From: Lachnospiraceae bacterium
GTDB taxonomy: Bacteria; Bacillota; Clostridia; Lachnospirales; Lachnospiraceae
DNA length: 64,000 nt
Assembly: GCA_900766575.1 (NCBI GenBank)
Contig: CAAFVW010000116.1
Location: forward strand, 1 to 64,000
Direction: 5' to 3'
Position 1 is the first letter of the stretch. Each line of letters begins with the position of its first letter. The translations under genes and the position numbers were made by a program. The notes under the pieces were generated by a model, which searched no databases, had not been told where the DNA came from, and saw only the letters and a list, made by a program, of their open reading frames with translations. Positions 52,251 through 59,757 of this stretch are shown here, piece by piece.

Positions 52251-52439
52251 CTATCTGTTGCGGCCCAGTCGTTTCTGAGCCACGGTTTTTTCAGTTTTAA
52301 GTGTATCTAAGTCCCCGGTGAAGAAGTGCCTACATTTCGGGCACATTACGGAAACGGTGACTTTGGCTTTTCCATCCGCCAATATCTCGCCTTTGCTACA
52401 CCAAGGGCAGATGAGGTGACGGTCAAAATTGTTCTGCAT
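52251..52439 (-). CDS. small zinc-ribbon protein
   Basis: ATG 52439 (MQNNFDRHLICPWCSKGEIL) is the preferred start; 62 residues. Two CxxC motifs (CPWC and CPKC) form a zinc ribbon. Small proteins of this kind (Com-like, or conserved phage regulators) often bind RNA or DNA. Its upstream region carries a copy of the TTACGC operator. Confidence 0.75.
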   Translation of the reverse strand: MQNNFDRHLICPWCSKGEILADGKAKVTVSVMCPKCRHFFTGDLDTLKTEKTVAQKRLGRNR

Positions 52440-52530
52440 GGCACGGTTGCCCCTTTCTTTTTTTACATCGTAACAGAACGCCACCCCACACTAAATCCCA
52501 TATGTAAGACTTCTTTTGGGGGTGTCCCAT

Positions 52531-52557
52531 TTACGCTTTTTACGCCATTCTGCGTAA
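52531..52557. promoter_or_regulatory. operator O2, TTACGC dyad plus half-site
   Basis: On the minus strand TTACGCAGAATGGCGTAA (52557-52540) is an 18-base dyad (TTACGC-N6-GCGTAA), followed by AAA and another GCGTAA. The same array, with one more half-site, precedes the XRE gene at 53.9 kb. Confidence 0.8.
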
Positions 52558-52566
52558 CGCTAAGGT

Positions 52567-52610
52567 AAAAAAAGCAGTAGCCCACAACCTGTCGGTGAAG
52601 CAGGCTACCG
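52567..52610 (-). terminator. terminator of the XRE-ImmA pair
   Basis: CGGTAGCC...GGCTACTGC (52610-52574) with an inner TGC-rich stem, followed by TTTTTTT on the minus strand, just after the ImmA stop. Confidence 0.8.
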
Positions 52611-52621
52611 TATCATGCACA

Positions 52622-53461
52622 TTAGAAGGCAACAGCAAATTGTCTGTGCTGTTCCAGATATTCATCTTCAGTCATCAGAAGTCCCAGTCGCTTAAGCTGT
52701 ACATTGGCAGCGGCTTTGGAAACTCCGAATATATTGGAAAGGTTCTCAGTCAGAGCAGTTACGCCGAACTCATAATCCCAATCAAATTCATCCGGGGTGA
52801 CAAAAATGCCATCACGGAATCCGGCTTTACGATTCAGTTCCATCGCAGTCGGAACAAAGGTCTGGCGGGGCATAGCAACAGATGCCGCATAAACATCAGC
52901 CTGATGCTCCCGATAATCCTCTTGCGTCCACTTCGTATAGTCACGGCTCCGGGCAACGCCCTCCAACGCATTCATACGGCAGCACACAACAGACGCGCCT
53001 TCCTCTTTCTGTAAACCAAAATCGAAAAGGGAAAGCTGTCCATCACATCTGCGATAAACCGCAGGGTGCATACAGAAATGCCCGCCTTCGTGCAACACGG
53101 TAAACTGGGCAAAGCCCTCCTTGCCAGGTTGCATGGTGGAATTATCAATAAGGATGGTGTTCGCAGGTACCCGCTGTTTGCGGATGCACAGGTTTTCTTT
53201 ATCAAAAACACGCACCATATCATCGTTGAAAACAGTTGCTCCAGCGATCTGGGGTGTATTTTCCGGATAGTAGATATCCATGTAGTCCACATTGGCACCC
53301 AGGTAGCTTTCGATAAAGTGCAGGGACTTGATCTTTCCCGGCTCTTTCAGCAGTTTGGGCTTATAATCCCCAACCTGGGCTTCTGCGAAATCCATGATAT
53401 CGGTATTCTTGACAACGGGTGTCTGATCCCGATGTCGCTTGCTACAGTGGAAATCAATCAA
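52622..53461 (-). CDS. ImmA/IrrE family metallopeptidase (pair 1)
   Basis: TTG 53461 overlaps the XRE stop and has GAGGTAAC upstream; 279 residues. The zinc protease core is FTVLHEGGHFCMHP (HExxH-type with G) and an acidic EHQADVYAASVAMP helix, as in ImmA/IrrE. The longer N-terminal part includes the domain IAGATVFNDDMVRVFDK. ImmA enzymes of phages and ICEs cut their XRE repressor. It forms a two-gene unit with the XRE gene just upstream. Confidence 0.88.
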   Translation of the reverse strand: MIDFHCSKRHRDQTPVVKNTDIMDFAEAQVGDYKPKLLKEPGKIKSLHFIESYLGANVDYMDIYYPENTPQIAGATVFNDDMVRVFDKENLCIRKQRVPANTILIDNSTMQPGKEGFAQFTVLHEGGHFCMHPAVYRRCDGQLSLFDFGLQKEEGASVVCCRMNALEGVARSRDYTKWTQEDYREHQADVYAASVAMPRQTFVPTAMELNRKAGFRDGIFVTPDEFDWDYEFGVTALTENLSNIFGVSKAAANVQLKRLGLLMTEDEYLEQHRQFAVAF

Positions 53462-53861
53462 TCTTGTTACCTCGTTTCTTTTCAATATTTCGGATGAAGG
53501 TTTTCCAGTCCTCTTCCGATGCAACTCCTGCGTTAGACATTCGTAAGGCAAACCTTGCCATTTCACCTATTTCAGAATGCATCATGATATCATCGATGTC
53601 GGATGGAATTTCACCACGGTCACGAGCTGCCAAATCATACATAAGAGCCTTGTCCTCATCAGATAGGTTCAGATATGAACAAAACTGCTCTATCTTATCA
53701 CTGTCAAAAGGTTTTCTCCGGCACTGCTCGATGTCACTAAGCATACTAAGGGAAACGCCCAGTACGGTCGCAAGGTCTTTTAGCGTCAGGTCTCTTTCAT
53801 CTTGTAATCTTTTCTTTTTTATAAATTCTCCAAATCTCATATTCTTTTCTTGCATTGTCAT
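53454..53861 (-). CDS. XRE family repressor (pair 1)
   Basis: The 135-residue protein has an N-terminal HTH (FGEFIKKKRLQDERDLTLKDLATVLGVSLSMLSDIE, about 10-50) and a C-terminal helical part that could be the ImmA target. ATG 53861 or 53855 may start it. It has its own promoter with TTACGC operators downstream of the start site, consistent with autorepression. Confidence 0.9.
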   Translation of the reverse strand: MTMQEKNMRFGEFIKKKRLQDERDLTLKDLATVLGVSLSMLSDIEQCRRKPFDSDKIEQFCSYLNLSDEDKALMYDLAARDRGEIPSDIDDIMMHSEIGEMARFALRMSNAGVASEEDWKTFIRNIEKKRGNKID

Positions 53862-53882
53862 TTTCCTCCTGCCGCGCTGTAA

Positions 53883-53918
53883 TTACGCATTTTACGCCTA
53901 TTACGCCGTTCTGCGTAA
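53883..53918. promoter_or_regulatory. operator O1, TTACGC dyad with two extra half-sites
   Basis: Minus strand: TTACGCAGAACGGCGTAA (53918-53901), TAG, GCGTAA, AAT, GCGTAA. It lies just after the start of the XRE promoter, so a bound repressor would block transcription. Confidence 0.85.
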
Positions 53919-53919
53919 T

Positions 53920-53948
53920 ATTATACAGTGTGGCAGAAGAAAAGTCAA
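53920..53948 (-). promoter_or_regulatory. promoter of the XRE-ImmA pair 1
   Basis: TTGACT (53948-53943), 17 bases, TATAAT (53925-53920). Nearly perfect sigma-A promoter. Confidence 0.85.
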
Positions 53949-53958
53949 GCCACCTCAT

Positions 53959-55062
53959 TTATTTGGAATCATCGGAGAATTTACCAAGGCTCGGATGTTC
54001 CCACCCTATTTTCTTAAAAAGCTCTTCTGCTATTTTCCTGGAGGCTTCCCGTTCTTCTGGTGTGATTTTTGCCTGCTCCTCCTCGTACCTTCTCCGAGAT
54101 TCCCGACTTTCGGCAACATACTCTATCGACTCTCTTAGCACCTGGCTTGGATGCTTTAGAACCAATGGGCTGTCTTTTTCTTCGGGAAGTTCCTCATCAA
54201 AAAGTTCGATTTCGGTCTGACGGCTAATTTCGATCATTTCCGCAACAACCTGCTCAAAGCGTTTTTTCTGATTTTTTACAAAATCATTAGTTTGCAGGAT
54301 CTTCTGCTTTTCATTTAGCAGTTCCTGGTATCTGGTGTTCTTGCCCAGTGAATCATCCAGAATGAGGGTGCGGTTAATGTCCAGCATCGCTTCCTCATCA
54401 TCCATCTCAGCGGCTTCCTGCATTGCCAAATCTGTAAGTTCCTCCTGCCGTGTGTCATGGTAACAGCTCTGAACCTCATAGATATAATTGCGAAGCTCTT
54501 TAACCTTGGAGCATACGAAATCGAAGAAGTATGCTTTATCTTCTGTGTTCATACCAAACACGTCATCCTCATAGCCATTGAGGTCATGACATAATGCCTG
54601 GATTTCTGCATCCAGCTTCTGCCGTTCAACTCGCATTCTGTACTTCAGACGATGATCCATCTGACGCCGTTGGTTCTGTACAGTCTTTTCATCATGTCCA
54701 AGCGAAAACAACATGGTCGTGAATCCATCCACAAGAGATGTCATAGTGCTGACAGGTACATTTCTAAAATTCCCACGCCGCAGTTCCTGGTAATCTGAGT
54801 CGGTGTGGTGCACAAGAATATGCATTACAAAATCCTTGCAGTTTTCTGGGAAACGGTACGGAGCCGTTGCTTTTGGGCTAACATACATCGTCCCGTCATC
54901 CTTTTTATACTGACGGAGCAATGCCAAATCTACGCCGACTGCATCTGCAATCTCTGTAAATTTTTCTCTGACTTGCCCCTCTTTATGAGTGCCACCATCC
55001 TCCTTGGACTCAACCAAGCCACAATATTCTTCAAAAATTTCCTTGAATTTAAGGAATTTCAT
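53959..55062 (-). CDS. large helical protein of unknown function
   Basis: ATG 55062 (MKFLKFKEIFEEYC) follows AAGGAG; 367 residues. Charged, mainly helical, with a probable coiled coil (about 150-330; many E, K, Q, R and LNEKQKILQTN), and an acidic middle. N-terminus: EYCGLVESKEDGGTHKEGQVREKF. No catalytic motif is seen. It lies between the Y-family polymerase and the XRE-ImmA pair on the same strand. I do not recognise a family. Confidence 0.7.
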   Translation of the reverse strand: MKFLKFKEIFEEYCGLVESKEDGGTHKEGQVREKFTEIADAVGVDLALLRQYKKDDGTMYVSPKATAPYRFPENCKDFVMHILVHHTDSDYQELRRGNFRNVPVSTMTSLVDGFTTMLFSLGHDEKTVQNQRRQMDHRLKYRMRVERQKLDAEIQALCHDLNGYEDDVFGMNTEDKAYFFDFVCSKVKELRNYIYEVQSCYHDTRQEELTDLAMQEAAEMDDEEAMLDINRTLILDDSLGKNTRYQELLNEKQKILQTNDFVKNQKKRFEQVVAEMIEISRQTEIELFDEELPEEKDSPLVLKHPSQVLRESIEYVAESRESRRRYEEEQAKITPEEREASRKIAEELFKKIGWEHPSLGKFSDDSK

Positions 55063-55151
55063 AATATCACTCTCCTTGTATTTCGTTACATACATTTTAC
55101 CAAAACGCACTCCCAGAGGACACCCCTAAAGGACAGGAAGTTTTAGGGGTG

Positions 55152-56399
55152 TCACCGTCCCATTACACCAGGCATAACCACTTTATCTCGGTTATCGAAT
55201 GGCATCTTCAGATCACCCAGCAGGCAAGCCTGGAACACTGCCTTTTTCCCGAATCGCCGCCGTATATCCTCGATGCAGTCATCCAGTTTGTCCAGCCGCT
55301 CCAACTGCCGCATATCCGTGAAGAGATTAATCTGCTCCGGCTCGTTCTTGGGACGGAGGTTGATTGCCCGGACAGTTACAGCCCGGACAGGAATTATCCA
55401 TCGATAATTGTCACGGAAAATCTGAATGGCTTTATGGGCAATGACCGATGGGCTTTGTGTTGCTAAGGCGAGAGGTGCCTGGTACTGTCGAAATCCCAGG
55501 TCGTTACTACGGATGCTGATTTGCACTCCGCTGGCTTTCAGCTTATGGATACGGAGTCGATGTCCAATATCCTGCGACAGCTCCAGCATCACTTTCCAAA
55601 CCTCATCTTCATTTTCCAGATCTGCCGTGCAGGTGATTCCGTGTCCGACCGACTTGATTGGAGAAACAAAATCTTTATGCAGGACTGGGCTATCGTCCAG
55701 TCCTGCTGCCGACCGCCACAAGCCAAGACCGTTCACACCCAGCAGGCGTTTCAAAAACTGTGGATCAGCATTGGCAATGCCTCCTATGGTGTTGATGCCG
55801 TACTTCTCCAGCTTGGCGGTCGTTGCTCTCCCGACAAAGAGAAGGTCTGAAGCTGGTAATGGCCATATCTTCTCTTTGAACTCTTCCTTACGGATTTCTG
55901 TAATTGCATCCGGCTTTTTCATATCGCTACCCAGTTTGGCAAACATCTTATTAAAGGAAACACCGATAGACACTGTCAGTCCCAGTTCCTCTTTTATTGT
56001 CTGGCGAATGCTCTCGGCAATTTCCATGCCAGAACCGCACACACTTCTGCTGCCACCGACATCCAGCCAGCACTCATCCATGCCATAAGGCTCCACCTGG
56101 TCTGTGTATCTCTGATATATGTTCCGAGCCAGCTCCGAATATTTGAGGTACTGCTCATATTGCGGTTTGACCATGATGAGGTCGGGGCAACGTTGCCTTG
56201 CCTCCCAGTTAACCATCCCAGTCTTCACTCCGGCCTTCTTCGCCAGCTCCGATTTGGCAAGGACAATGCCGTGGCGGTTCTCGGTGCTTCCGCACACCGC
56301 TACTGCCTTTCCGCGCAGGGAGGGGTCAAGCATCATCTCCACCGATGCATAAAAGCAGTTCATATCACTATGTAAGATCGTTCTTTCACCCAACTTCAT
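55152..56399 (-). CDS. Y-family DNA polymerase (DinB/UmuC-like)
   Basis: The translesion polymerase has 415 residues: ILHSDMNCFYASVEMML (catalytic Asp), YGMDECWLDVGGSR (DE pair), GVSFNKMFAKLGSDMKKPD, and the finger/little-finger part to FGKKAVFQACLLG. ATG 56399 lies only 3 bases from AGGAGG; a TTG nine bases farther on (LGERTILHSD) has better spacing. The gene has its own strong promoter with operators, so phage repressor control is likely. Confidence 0.93.
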   Translation of the reverse strand: MKLGERTILHSDMNCFYASVEMMLDPSLRGKAVAVCGSTENRHGIVLAKSELAKKAGVKTGMVNWEARQRCPDLIMVKPQYEQYLKYSELARNIYQRYTDQVEPYGMDECWLDVGGSRSVCGSGMEIAESIRQTIKEELGLTVSIGVSFNKMFAKLGSDMKKPDAITEIRKEEFKEKIWPLPASDLLFVGRATTAKLEKYGINTIGGIANADPQFLKRLLGVNGLGLWRSAAGLDDSPVLHKDFVSPIKSVGHGITCTADLENEDEVWKVMLELSQDIGHRLRIHKLKASGVQISIRSNDLGFRQYQAPLALATQSPSVIAHKAIQIFRDNYRWIIPVRAVTVRAINLRPKNEPEQINLFTDMRQLERLDKLDDCIEDIRRRFGKKAVFQACLLGDLKMPFDNRDKVVMPGVMGR

Positions 56400-56430
56400 C
56401 ACCCTCCTTTGAAAACTTCATCTTTCCCTA

Positions 56431-56459
56431 TTGACAAAGTGAAGTTACGTACATATAAT
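56431..56459 (+). promoter_or_regulatory. consensus promoter toward the repressor operon
   Basis: TTGACA (56431-56436), 17 bases, TATAAT (56454-56459), a perfect sigma-A consensus, with the site TGAAGTTACG in the spacer. Confidence 0.85.
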
Positions 56460-56489
56460 CAAGTTGTAACTTCATCAAACTTCATTCGC

Positions 56490-56518
56490 ATAATAACACT
56501 AGAATGAAGTTGCGTCAA
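56490..56518 (-). promoter_or_regulatory. promoter toward the Y-family polymerase
   Basis: TTGACG (56518-56513), 17 bases, TATTAT (56495-56490), with CAACTTCATTC in the spacer. Divergent and overlapping with the repressor operators. Confidence 0.82.
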
Positions 56519-56576
56519 TAGTTCTGATGAAGTTGATGAAGTTACGGAGAGAAATTTATATGAAAGGAAGGCTACT

Positions 56577-57002
56577 ATGACTTTTTCCGACAAAATTAAA
56601 GTATCACGAGAACTCTGCAATTTGACCCAACAGCAGCTCGCTGACAAAGTCGGTGTTTCCAAGCGTACTATTGCTTCCTACGAATCCACCGATGCACGAG
56701 CGCGGTCTTCTACTATGCGTAAACTGGCGATGGCACTGGGCGTTTCTTATGATTATCTGGCAAACGATGAAATTACCGACCCACAGCAAGGAATCGAAAA
56801 AATGACCTACATCGAAACCGCCAGACAGCAGTTCGGCAATAAAGCCGCAAATGAAGTGGACGAACTGTTGGAGCGCAACGCTGCTCTCTTCGCTGGTGGC
56901 GAACTGAGCGAGGAAGCCAAAGACGCATTTTTCACGGCTGTGACCAAAGCCTATCTGGAATGTAAGGAGCAGGCAAAGAAAACTTACGGACGGAAGAAGT
57001 AA
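56577..57002 (+). CDS. XRE family repressor (pair 2)
   Basis: The 141-residue protein has an N-terminal HTH (SRELCNLTQQQLADKVGVSKRTIASYE, about 10-40, then RSSTMRKLAMALGVSYDYL), a linker and a C-terminal helical tail. GAAAGGAAGG is the ribosome binding site. It is the first gene of the rightward operon and probably the phage lysogeny repressor acting on the ATGAAGTT sites around it (inference from context). Confidence 0.9.
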   Translation: MTFSDKIKVSRELCNLTQQQLADKVGVSKRTIASYESTDARARSSTMRKLAMALGVSYDYLANDEITDPQQGIEKMTYIETARQQFGNKAANEVDELLERNAALFAGGELSEEAKDAFFTAVTKAYLECKEQAKKTYGRKK

Positions 57003-57064
57003 TCCAAATTATAGGACACACGATCCTGTATAATTAGAAGTGGGTATAGAAAAGAGGGATCTGA

Positions 57065-57616
57065 ATGAACATGGATTATATCTGCCGAGAGGTAGAAAAT
57101 CTAAAGAAAAAATACCATGAAACAGACCCGTTCAAGCTGTGTGAGGATATGGGCATCATTCTGCTCTATACGCCGATGGGAACTTACCCAGGAGCCTGCA
57201 AAGGCTTCTTTCTGACACAGAGCCGTAAACGCTCCATCACGATCAATAGTGATCTTCCAGAGTCGATCCAACGGATTATCGTCACACACGAGCTGGGTCA
57301 TGCCGTTCTCCACGCAAAGGCTGTGGGGGTTAAGGCTTTTCATGATTTTGAATTATTCGACAGCACATCACTCATGGAATACGAGGCAAACATCTTTGCT
57401 GCAGAATTTCTCATGGACGATGAAGATGTTCTGGCAAAATTAAATGATGATATTTCCTTCTTCGGAGCCGCCGCATTGCTACGGGTGCCCCCGGAGCTGT
57501 TGGATTTCAAGTTCCGGCTCATGAAAAGGAATGGATATAAAGTTATCGATCCGCCACTGATGGCAAACGGTAACTTCTTAAAAAATGTAGAAACCAATGT
57601 GACCACTGACTACTAA
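57065..57616 (+). CDS. ImmA/IrrE family metallopeptidase (pair 2)
   Basis: The 183-residue protein has the HELGH zinc motif (VTHELGHAVLHA, about 76-87) and the distal acidic ligand helix (YEANIFAAEFLM). It is a compact ImmA, expected to cleave the XRE repressor upstream. It starts 62 bases after the XRE gene. The pair is the second such module in 5 kb. Confidence 0.92.
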   Translation: MNMDYICREVENLKKKYHETDPFKLCEDMGIILLYTPMGTYPGACKGFFLTQSRKRSITINSDLPESIQRIIVTHELGHAVLHAKAVGVKAFHDFELFDSTSLMEYEANIFAAEFLMDDEDVLAKLNDDISFFGAAALLRVPPELLDFKFRLMKRNGYKVIDPPLMANGNFLKNVETNVTTDY

Positions 57617-57642
57617 CAGGCAGGCAAGGGAGGTCAGTCAGT

Positions 57643-57915
57643 ATGAATAACATAAAAGTTTATGTGGATGTAATCGCCCGATTCAACAGCGAGGGCGTAT
57701 TGATTCCTCTCAGCCTGACCTGGGAGGACGGAGAGAAATTTGATATTGACCGTGTCACAGACATCCGGCAGGCGGCTGCTATGAAGGCCGGCGGGCAAGG
57801 TGACAGATATACGATTTGGGTAAGAGGTCGGCAGAGCTATCTGTTCTTTGAACGCAACCACTCTTTGACCGGGAACAATCTGGGGCGCTGGTTCGTGGAA
57901 CGGCGGACAGCATAG
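57643..57915 (+). CDS. small unknown protein of the rightward operon
   Basis: The 90-residue protein is beta-rich (KVYVDVIARFNSEGVLIPLSL, then KFDIDRVTDIRQAAAMKAGGQG). Similar proteins occur in Firmicutes mobile elements next to XRE-ImmA pairs; the function is unknown. It follows ImmA by 26 bases with GGGAGG before its start. Confidence 0.78.
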   Translation: MNNIKVYVDVIARFNSEGVLIPLSLTWEDGEKFDIDRVTDIRQAAAMKAGGQGDRYTIWVRGRQSYLFFERNHSLTGNNLGRWFVERRTA

Positions 57916-57942
57916 TCCTTAAACTACTTACGGAGGAAACAC

Positions 57943-58263
57943 ATGGAAAATAAAGAAAAACGCCAACTTCTCCAGAATCTCATTGACGCTGATACCCTTT
58001 CGGTAACCAGCTACTATGAAACTTTGGAGAACACTGGTGATATGAAATATAACTATGGCGATTATCTCTTCACCGAGCCGATTGATTGCAATATGGAGCT
58101 GGCACGATTGAAAGATGCAGATTATGAACTGTGCTGCGTTCTGCTTACAATGCTCCTGCGAGAAGATCATTTCAGCAACGGCTCTTTTGAAAATCGCTAT
58201 CATGCCGGACAGGTAAAGCCTATCGTTGAGAAAATGATAACGCTACTCTCTTCTGGGGAATAG
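57943..58263 (+). CDS. small protein, DUF6508-like
   Basis: The 106-residue helical protein has the pattern VLLTMLLREDHFSNGSFENRYHAGQVKPIVEKM at its end, which looks like the DUF6508 family. It is acidic and likely soluble. Part of the rightward operon, close to its neighbours. No function is known. Confidence 0.72.
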   Translation: MENKEKRQLLQNLIDADTLSVTSYYETLENTGDMKYNYGDYLFTEPIDCNMELARLKDADYELCCVLLTMLLREDHFSNGSFENRYHAGQVKPIVEKMITLLSSGE

Positions 58264-58272
58264 GAGGCGCCA

Positions 58273-59244
58273 ATGGCAACACTTGAATCGTATGGCCGAG
58301 AGATACATAGTATTTTTCAGCTTCTCGGTGATAAAGAAAACGATATCACTCTTAGTATGTCCTGGGCATTAGCCCAATTCCCAGAGTTCCTGAAAGCAGT
58401 GGTACAACATATCTGCGGACTGGTTCCTAACACGGATACAGTGATGGTTATGAATCAGAAATACGATGCCGTTACTGGCATCACAGATATTGAAGTTACA
58501 GACGAACAAAGCTTCCACCTTATCTTTGAAGCAAAGCGTGGCTGGATTTTGCCAGGTGCAGACCAGCTTACGAAGTATTCTGTTCGGCTGGCATCATCCA
58601 AGGCAACTATCAAACAGATTGTAACCTTGTCCGAATGCACACAGACCTATGCAGCGTCCTATCTGCCGTTCACCGTTGCTCCAAACGGTATACCCGTTTC
58701 GCATCTCTCCTACAGGAAAGTATATGAAATGGCTGGCGGTGCCAGGGCAACATCGAACCACGCACAGAAGCATCTCCTTGCGGAGTTCTGTGACTACTTG
58801 AAGGAGGTAATGACCATGCAGAAGAAAGATTCCAATATGGTATATGTCGTTGCGCTGGGAACCACAAAGCCGGACGGTTGCGACATCACATGGATCGACA
58901 TCGTAAAAAATCATAATAAATATTTCTGTCCTGTGAGCGGAAACGGCTGGCCGAAAGAGCCACCAAACTACATAGCGTTCCGCTACTACGGACAGCTCCA
59001 GTCCATTCATCACATCGAAAGTTATACCGTAACTCGGAATATGCACGATGAAATCCCAGAGATGCCGGATGAGATATGGGGCAATGACTGCTACATCTAT
59101 CATCTGGGACCGGCTATCGTTCCTGGCAAAACTGTAAAGACAGGAAAGATCTTCAAGAACGGTCGGGTATGGGCAATGCTGGACACACTCCTTACCTGTG
59201 ATTCCATCAGCGAGGCACGTGATTTAACACAGAGTCGACTATAA
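58273..59244 (+). CDS. PD-(D/E)XK nuclease-like protein
   Basis: The 323-residue protein has a probable nuclease core: TDIEV (D72), 13 residues, FEAKRG (E86, K88), then DQLTKYS (Q98, Y102), the pattern of PD-(D/E)XK with a downstream Q-x3-Y. The rest contains a second alpha/beta part (NMVYVVALGTTKPDGCDITW) of unknown nature. It resembles phage/defence PD-(D/E)XK proteins. Whether it cleaves DNA or has a regulatory use is unknown. Confidence 0.75.
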   Translation: MATLESYGREIHSIFQLLGDKENDITLSMSWALAQFPEFLKAVVQHICGLVPNTDTVMVMNQKYDAVTGITDIEVTDEQSFHLIFEAKRGWILPGADQLTKYSVRLASSKATIKQIVTLSECTQTYAASYLPFTVAPNGIPVSHLSYRKVYEMAGGARATSNHAQKHLLAEFCDYLKEVMTMQKKDSNMVYVVALGTTKPDGCDITWIDIVKNHNKYFCPVSGNGWPKEPPNYIAFRYYGQLQSIHHIESYTVTRNMHDEIPEMPDEIWGNDCYIYHLGPAIVPGKTVKTGKIFKNGRVWAMLDTLLTCDSISEARDLTQSRL

Positions 59245-59256
59245 TGGGGTGATTTC

Positions 59257-59742
59257 ATGTCCAAGGAAACTGAACTCCGCCTGCACCGTTGCTGTTTCAC
59301 CGGCCATCGACCGGAAAAGTTATATAAACCAGAGGAGCAGGTAAAGCATGACCTGGAAGTGGCAATTCAGCAAGCTATCGCTGATGGTTTCGTTACCTTT
59401 ATTTCTGGGATGGCACGTGGTGTTGATATCTGGGCGGCACAAATCGTACTAAGGGAACGTGCTAAGAATCCGGCTATCCATCTGGTAGCCGCAGTGCCGT
59501 ATAAGGGCTTTGAAAGCAGGTGGCAAGCCCGCTGGCAGCAGGAATACAATTTTATTCTCCAATATGCCGATCTGGTAAAATACATCTGCCCTGGCTATAG
59601 CCGAGATTGCTTCCAACGCCGAAACGAGTGGATGGTAAACCGATCTGCCCGTGTGATAGCGGTTTACAATGGAGAACCCGGCGGCACCAGAAACACAATC
59701 GAATACGCCCAATACAAAGAAGTGGAGTGCCTTCGCATATGA
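59257..59742 (+). CDS. SLOG family protein (YpsA-like)
   Basis: The 161-residue protein opens with the YpsA-like pattern RCCFTGHRPEKLY and continues FISGMARGVDIWAAQIVL and GGTRNTIEYAQ. SLOG domains bind nucleotide-derived molecules; members work in NADase-type and other defence systems, and YpsA itself affects division. It is the last gene of the rightward operon and its end forms part of the terminator stem. Confidence 0.88.
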   Translation: MSKETELRLHRCCFTGHRPEKLYKPEEQVKHDLEVAIQQAIADGFVTFISGMARGVDIWAAQIVLRERAKNPAIHLVAAVPYKGFESRWQARWQQEYNFILQYADLVKYICPGYSRDCFQRRNEWMVNRSARVIAVYNGEPGGTRNTIEYAQYKEVECLRI

Positions 59743-59756
59743 TGGCACTCCACTTC
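59719..59756. terminator. bidirectional terminator of 13-bp stem
   Basis: GAAGTGGAGTGCC (59719-59731) pairs with GGCACTCCACTTC (59744-59756), then TTTATTC. It is shared by the SLOG gene (last codons in the stem) and the methylase gene ending at 59758. Confidence 0.85.
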
Positions 59757-59757
59757 T

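Larger units (their letters stand above)
56414..56543. promoter_or_regulatory. operator cluster, seven ATGAAGTT-type sites
   Basis: The core TGAAGTT occurs at 56414-56421 (inverted), 56440-56449 (TGAAGTTACG), 56465-56475 (inverted, TGTAACTTCAT), 56478-56485 (inverted), 56504-56511, 56527-56534 and 56536-56543. Sites sit inside the spacer of each divergent promoter and near each start. The spacing makes a co-operative repressor likely. Confidence 0.8.
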
